64,000 nucleotides of DNA, taken from assembly GCF_042649685.1 (NCBI RefSeq), contig NZ_JBHRZT010000039.1:1-64000 (forward strand). The letters are read 5' to 3'. The notes beneath the pieces are model-generated. The model was not told where the DNA came from and did not search any database. It saw only the letters and a list, made by a program, of their open reading frames with translations. Position numbers and translations under genes: made by a program. Shown here piece after piece: positions 60,205 to 64,000 of the stretch. Position 1 is the stretch's first letter. Every line of letters begins with the position of its first letter. The stretch comes from Bacillus_BA songklensis (lineage in GTDB: Bacteria > Bacillota > Bacilli > Bacillales > Bacillaceae_H).

Positions 60205-61590
60205 ATGATTCATAAACGAATAGTTGCTCTGTTTTTGCCCCTGTTTCTTCTTTTTGGCAGTCTCCCATCTATGGCGGCTGGGAAAGAAGAAAATAGATGG
60301 CAAGATGAATTGATCTACTCCATTATGATCGACCGTTTTAATAATAGCCGGTTGGCAAACGATCGTGATATAGATGTCAATGATCCGAATGCTTATCATG
60401 GCGGGGATTTAAAGGGGATCATGGATAAGCTCGATTACATTCACGATATGGGATTTACGACCATTGTACTGTCTCCTTTGTTTAAAAGTGACTCATATGA
60501 TGGAGGTACCATTAAAGACTTTTATAAAGTGGATGAACACTATGGAACGATGAAAGAATTCAAACAGCTTGTAAAAGAGGCGCACAAGCGTAATATGAAA
60601 GTCGTGGCAAGTTTTATCACATCAAGTGATGAAAATGAAATGGTAAAAGCAGGATCATGGTGGATTGAACAAACCAATATTGATGGATACAAGATGTCCA
60701 AATTGGAAGAAGCATCTCTGCCTTTTTGGGAAAAGTTCGTTAAAGAGGTAAAAGCGGCGAAAGAAGGCTTTTACTTAATGGGAGAGCTTCCTGAAGAAGA
60801 TGTAAAGAACCGAGCAAACTATGAGCGAATCGGCTTCGATTCTTTAATTGATTACAGCCTTTATAATCAAACTTCTGAAACATTTAGCAAGATCAATTCT
60901 TCACAAAAGATGTTACAGGAACAATGGCAGCAAACCGAATCTACTTACAAGAATCCGCTTGCAGTCGGAACGATGATTGATAATGAAAATACTGCTCGTT
61001 TCACGAGAAAAGCCCTGGAGCATCGCCGCCATCCCGGAACGAGAACGAAACTGGCGCTAACGCATTTATTCTCATCTCCCGGCATTCCAACTGTTTACTA
61101 CGGAACAGAAATCGCCTTAGACGGTGGAGAAAAGCCCGATAACCATCGGATGATGAATTTCCGTGTGGATAAAGAGCTGATTGATTATGTGACAAAACTC
61201 AGTGAGGTTAGAAATCAGCTTCCATCTTTACGAAGAGGGACATTTGAACGGTTATATGAAAAAGGTGGAATGGTGATTTATAAACGTCAGTATAAGGGTG
61301 AGACGGCTGTTATTGCGATCAATAATACATCCAAAACACAAATAATCGATTTAGGAACAAAACAGCTTGGAGAAGAGAAAGAATTAAGGGGATTGTTAGA
61401 AGATGATATTATTCGTCCCGCAAAAGAAGGGTATCGCATAGCGCTTGACCGGGAAAAGGCCAATATTTATGTATTGGCTGATAAAACAGGATTAAACATG
61501 AAGTTTGTTGTTGCTCTCGTTGTAGTCTATGGAGCTTTTATGACTTTTATCTATTTAGCCTGGAAACGTGGAAGAGCAAGAAACAAGTAA
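60205..61590 (+). CDS. Membrane-anchored GH13 alpha-amylase-like protein, catalytic motifs lost
   Basis: 461 residues. Signal peptide (about residues 1-25, cleavage after SMAA), GH13-type barrel (DELIYSIMIDRFNN; YHGGDLKGIMDKLDYIHDMG; HYGTMKEFKQLVKEAHKRNM) and a C-terminal TM anchor (about 432-452) with a basic tail. Motif I shows ASFITSSDEN instead of DxxxNH. Motif II reads GYKMSKLEE, with Ser where the nucleophile Asp should be. Motif III keeps Glu (MGELPEED). Motif IV has IDNEN instead of DNHD. It therefore probably no longer hydrolyses glucans but may bind them. A cre site and a MalR-like regulator gene next to it still point to maltodextrin-linked control. Confidence 0.82.
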   Translation: MIHKRIVALFLPLFLLFGSLPSMAAGKEENRWQDELIYSIMIDRFNNSRLANDRDIDVNDPNAYHGGDLKGIMDKLDYIHDMGFTTIVLSPLFKSDSYDGGTIKDFYKVDEHYGTMKEFKQLVKEAHKRNMKVVASFITSSDENEMVKAGSWWIEQTNIDGYKMSKLEEASLPFWEKFVKEVKAAKEGFYLMGELPEEDVKNRANYERIGFDSLIDYSLYNQTSETFSKINSSQKMLQEQWQQTESTYKNPLAVGTMIDNENTARFTRKALEHRRHPGTRTKLALTHLFSSPGIPTVYYGTEIALDGGEKPDNHRMMNFRVDKELIDYVTKLSEVRNQLPSLRRGTFERLYEKGGMVIYKRQYKGETAVIAINNTSKTQIIDLGTKQLGEEKELRGLLEDDIIRPAKEGYRIALDREKANIYVLADKTGLNMKFVVALVVVYGAFMTFIYLAWKRGRARNK

Positions 61591-61638
61591 AGGGAGATCC
61601 CGCTTAGTAGTGTAGCTTGAAGCAGTAACACCAGACTT

Positions 61639-61666
61639 TAACATGGCTTTACCTGAAATCATGTTA
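61639..61666. promoter_or_regulatory. Inverted repeat before the LacI-family gene
   Basis: TAACATG and CATGTTA, 14 bases apart, in the promoter region of the regulator gene. It may be an operator for autoregulation, although it lacks the central CG of usual LacI operators. Confidence 0.35.
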
Positions 61667-61704
61667 TGATGGAATCAATAAAATTGGGAGAGGGGTGTGT
61701 TTGT

Positions 61705-62751
61705 ATGGGCGTGACCATTAAGGACGTCGCCAATTTAGCAAAAGTTGCACCTTCGACGGTATCAAGAGTAATCGCAAATAGCTCGCGGATCAGTGAGAAA
61801 ACGAAGCAGCGTGTCAGATTGGCAATGAAAGAATTAGGTTATCATCCCAATATTATTGCGCGAAGCCTTGCGAATCAATCGACACAAGCGATTGGCGTTG
61901 TAATGCCGAGCTCTGCTGACAAAGTATTTCAAAATCCATTTTTTCCGGAAGTCATCAGAGGAATTAGTATAGGCGCACATGAGAAAAAGCATGCTATATA
62001 TATGTCCACAGGAGAAACAGAAGAAGAAATTTTTCAGGAAGTTGTTCAAATGGTACAAGGCCGCCGAGTAGATGGCATTGTTCTTTTATACTCGAAAGTA
62101 GATGATATGATTTTACCTTATTTACAAGAACATGATGTTCGATGTGTGGTTATTGGAAAGCCGTTTAAAGAAGGGGAGACCGTATCGTTTGTGGATAATG
62201 ATAATTTCCGTGCCGGCCGTGAAGCAGCTGAATATTTGATTAAGCTGGGCCATGAGCGAATTGCGTTTGTTGGCGGGGACTTGGACCTTGTTGTAACAAT
62301 TGACCGTTTAACGGGCTATGACAAGGCTATTCGTGCTGCGGGCCTGCAATATCGCGATGAATATGTCATCCACCAAGAATTTTTACGTGAAGGCGGAAAA
62401 GAAGCGGTTCGCAAGCTGATGTCGCTTGAAAAGCGTCCAACGGCGTTAGTGGTGGCGGACGATTTGATGGCACTTGGCGTATTGAACACATTAGATGAAA
62501 TGGGTATATCCGTCCCTGGTGATATTTCCATTGTGAGCTTCAACAATCTTTTAATCGCCGAGCTTGCCCGTCCTGCTTTAACATCTATCAATATCAATAT
62601 TTTCGAACTTGGCTATCAGGCGGTTCGGTGTCTGATCGATCAATTTGAATCTCCTTATAAAGTAGTCGAGCAGATTAAAGTCCCTTACCAAATGATAGAG
62701 CGACAGTCTTGCAAACGATTAAATGAAGAGCTCGCTGAGACTTCTGTGTAA
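61705..62751 (+). CDS. LacI-family regulator, MalR-like
   Basis: 348 residues. The N-terminal helix-turn-helix (MGVTIKDVANLAKVAPSTVS) includes the hinge SLANQSTQAIGVVMP, followed by a periplasmic-binding-like effector domain. The start resembles MalR repressors (VTIKDVA...VAPSTVSRVI). ATG at 61705 follows AGAGGGGTG; ATG at 61666 is too far upstream. It lies 114 bases after the amylase-like gene, which it may control with maltose or maltodextrin as effector. B. subtilis degA is a family member in the same region, an alternative orthology. Confidence 0.85.
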   Translation: MGVTIKDVANLAKVAPSTVSRVIANSSRISEKTKQRVRLAMKELGYHPNIIARSLANQSTQAIGVVMPSSADKVFQNPFFPEVIRGISIGAHEKKHAIYMSTGETEEEIFQEVVQMVQGRRVDGIVLLYSKVDDMILPYLQEHDVRCVVIGKPFKEGETVSFVDNDNFRAGREAAEYLIKLGHERIAFVGGDLDLVVTIDRLTGYDKAIRAAGLQYRDEYVIHQEFLREGGKEAVRKLMSLEKRPTALVVADDLMALGVLNTLDEMGISVPGDISIVSFNNLLIAELARPALTSININIFELGYQAVRCLIDQFESPYKVVEQIKVPYQMIERQSCKRLNEELAETSV

Positions 62752-62763
62752 GGAAAGACGAAA

Positions 62764-62790
62764 TCAAAAAGCCTCCGGGAGGCTTTTTGA
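62764..62790. terminator. Bidirectional terminator between the regulator and SDR genes
   Basis: TCAAAAAGCCTCC and GGAGGCTTTTTGA are complementary with almost no loop other than GG. It terminates the two converging genes. Confidence 0.9.
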
Positions 62791-63660
62791 TTATCCATTT
62801 ACAATCGTTCCGCCGTTTACATGAATCATTTGCCCTGTTATATAGGAAGAATCATCATTTGCTAAAAACACGTAGCTTGTTGCGACTTCATGAGGTTGAC
62901 CTGCCCGTTTCATTGGGGTGTCGGCTCCGAATGTTGATACTTTTTCGCTTGCAAAAGTAGAGGGAATGAGCGGCGTCCAAATGGGACCGGGTGCGACTCC
63001 ATTGACGCGAATACCTTTTCCAACCAGTGATTGGGAGAGAGAACGAGTGAACGCGACGATGGCCCCTTTTGTAGAGGAATAGTCAAGCAGCTGCTCGTTT
63101 CCCTCATAAGCCGTGATAGACGCCGTGTTAATAATGGAACTGCCTGACGTTAAGTATGGAAGGACAGCTTTAGTTAAATAAAAGAGTGAAAACACATTGG
63201 TGCGGAATGTTTGTTGAAGCTGCTCTGCCGTAATATCCAGGAGGCTTTCTTTTGGATGTTGCTCCGCTGCATTATTGACAAGAATATCAATTTTTCCGAA
63301 CTTGGCGATTGTTTCTTTGGCGATTTGCTCACAAAAAGATTCATCTCCAATGTCTCCGGCAAGAAGTAAACATTGGGCTCCAAACTGTTCTACTTGTTTT
63401 CTCGTTTCCTCTGCATCTTGATGTTCGTCTAAATAAACGATGACCACATTGGCTCCTTCTTTCGCATAATGATAGGAAACGGCCCGGCCAATTCCGCTAT
63501 CACCGCCTGTAATGATAGCCACTTTTCCTTTTAGCTTTCCTGCTGCCTTGTATTGGCTGCTGATTGCAACAGGAATCGGATTCATCTCGGACTCGATTCC
63601 CGGCTGCCTGTTTTGATGTTGGGGCGGGAATGTTTGTTGTTGGTTTTGTTGGTTAGCCAT
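62791..63660 (-). CDS. Short-chain dehydrogenase, general-stress type (YhdF/YdaD-like)
   Basis: 289 residues. A low-complexity start (MANQQNQQQTFPPQHQNRQPG) precedes the NAD(P) fold: TGGDSGIGRAV (about residue 51), NNAAEQHP (about 130), catalytic Ser in NTASITAYEG and YSSTKGA (Tyr about 193). This long N-terminal extension is typical for stress-induced SDRs of spore formers. ATG at 63660 follows GGAGGAAG; a longer frame to 63903 would run through a repeat and a terminator. Substrate unknown. Confidence 0.9.
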   Translation of the reverse strand: MANQQNQQQTFPPQHQNRQPGIESEMNPIPVAISSQYKAAGKLKGKVAIITGGDSGIGRAVSYHYAKEGANVVIVYLDEHQDAEETRKQVEQFGAQCLLLAGDIGDESFCEQIAKETIAKFGKIDILVNNAAEQHPKESLLDITAEQLQQTFRTNVFSLFYLTKAVLPYLTSGSSIINTASITAYEGNEQLLDYSSTKGAIVAFTRSLSQSLVGKGIRVNGVAPGPIWTPLIPSTFASEKVSTFGADTPMKRAGQPHEVATSYVFLANDDSSYITGQMIHVNGGTIVNG

Positions 63661-63715
63661 TGTTCTTCCTCCTTGTCTAATAGTTCCCTTGTTAGTATGG
63701 AAAGGTAAAAAAATT

Positions 63716-63755
63716 TTATCCCACATTAACGGGCAGTAAGGCCCCCGCTGATGGA
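63716..63755 (+). repeat. Dispersed repeat R3, copy 2 (partial)
   Basis: TTTTATCCCACATTAACGGG, then CAGTAAGGCCCCCGCTG matches R3 at 34415-34475. The right arm that would close the palindrome is missing. Confidence 0.6.
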
Positions 63756-63825
63756 AGTTTCCTTTATCCTTTCGGAGGATATCGCGCAGGTAGACTACAT
63801 TCCTTAGGAAGAGGAGTAAAACAAA

Positions 63826-63862
63826 AAACGAAAGGAGACGGTGTGTCGTCTCCTTTTGTTTC
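63826..63862. terminator. Hairpin with T tails, probable terminator
   Basis: AAACGAAAGGAGACG and CGTCTCCTTTTGTTT pair with one bulge. It may serve a gene beyond the right window edge that runs leftward. Confidence 0.6.
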
Positions 63863-63924
63863 TTCATGTTTGGAAAATTATAAACTTTCATCCCGTCGAT
63901 CACTTTGTGAGTGATTGGGTGATC

Positions 63925-64000
63925 GTCCAGCTCCAGCGCCTAGCCCCTCGAGTCGCTTCGGTCCTGTCAATGAAGTCAAAGAACAACTTCACCGGCGGGC
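63925..64000. repeat. Edge of a GTCCAGCTCCAGCGCC-type Bacillaceae repeat
   Basis: CGTCCAGCTCCAGCGCCTAG and CCCCTCGAGTCGCTTCGGTC are the usual opening of an intergenic repeat that I recall from many Bacillus and Geobacillus genomes. It is cut off by the window edge. Confidence 0.55.

Noticed and set aside
63661..63903. N-terminal extension of the SDR protein
   Set aside because: The extra residues are encoded by a repeat and terminator region, while ATG at 63660 has a perfect GGAGG site.

Overview
The window is chromosomal DNA of a low-to-medium GC, spore-forming Bacillaceae bacterium. The evidence is a complete gerP spore-coat/germination operon, asnO, addAB-sbcDC, YesMN-type signalling, FadR- and TnrA-type operators, and a gene order that follows the Bacillus subtilis yhf-yhj-yis region. 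Isocitrate lyase, a probable polyhydroxybutyrate (PHB) mobilisation cluster and several dispersed repeats show it is not B. subtilis itself; I do not assign a species.

Layout. 1-1225: end of an rRNA operon (23S 3' end, 5S) and a tRNA cluster (Glu, Val, Gln, Lys, a degenerate Leu-like tRNA, Ile). 1445-3694: a promoter with a structured leader ending in a terminator, then a chemoreceptor. 4134-7394: a TetR regulator and a YhgE/Pip-type membrane protein, each preceded by a copy of the same 23-bp operator. 7577-14700: a sugar ABC importer with a YesM/YesN-type two-component system, and the relic of a duplicated binding-protein gene. 14759-23638: yhfH, yhfI, a 20-codon relic of lplJ, lcfB behind a FadR box, an enoyl-CoA hydratase, a three-gene ABC importer and yhfN. 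23959-25539: wreckage of malate synthase (aceB) in front of intact isocitrate lyase (aceA). 25711-33788: yhzC, yhjE, a giant AAA/TPR/BTAD regulator and a probable phaZ-phaB-phaA set. 34544-46517: addB-addA-sbcD-sbcC. 46622-48748: gerPA-F on the minus strand. 48943-55442: acyl-CoA ligase, yisK, yisL, yisN and asnO. 55550-55912: relic of an IS200/IS605-type element. 56264-63660: secreted beta-propeller protein, nrgA-nrgB with two TnrA boxes, a membrane-anchored amylase-like protein lacking catalytic motifs behind a cre site, a MalR-like LacI regulator and a stress-type short-chain dehydrogenase.

Themes. The metabolic genes favour fatty-acid activation and oxidation, C4 storage-polymer turnover and nitrogen scavenging. 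Three gene relics (aceB, lplJ, a second sugar-binding protein) and several truncated transposon or repeat fragments indicate ongoing small-scale deletion at otherwise syntenic loci.

The most unusual structure is a dispersed intergenic repeat (called R1 here; six copies, two of them head-to-head at 18860-19271). Its borders are conserved, but its two hairpin stems differ in sequence from copy to copy while staying self-complementary. A second palindromic repeat (R2, three copies) abuts one R1 copy. Calls rest on reading the sequence and remembered family motifs; no database search was made.
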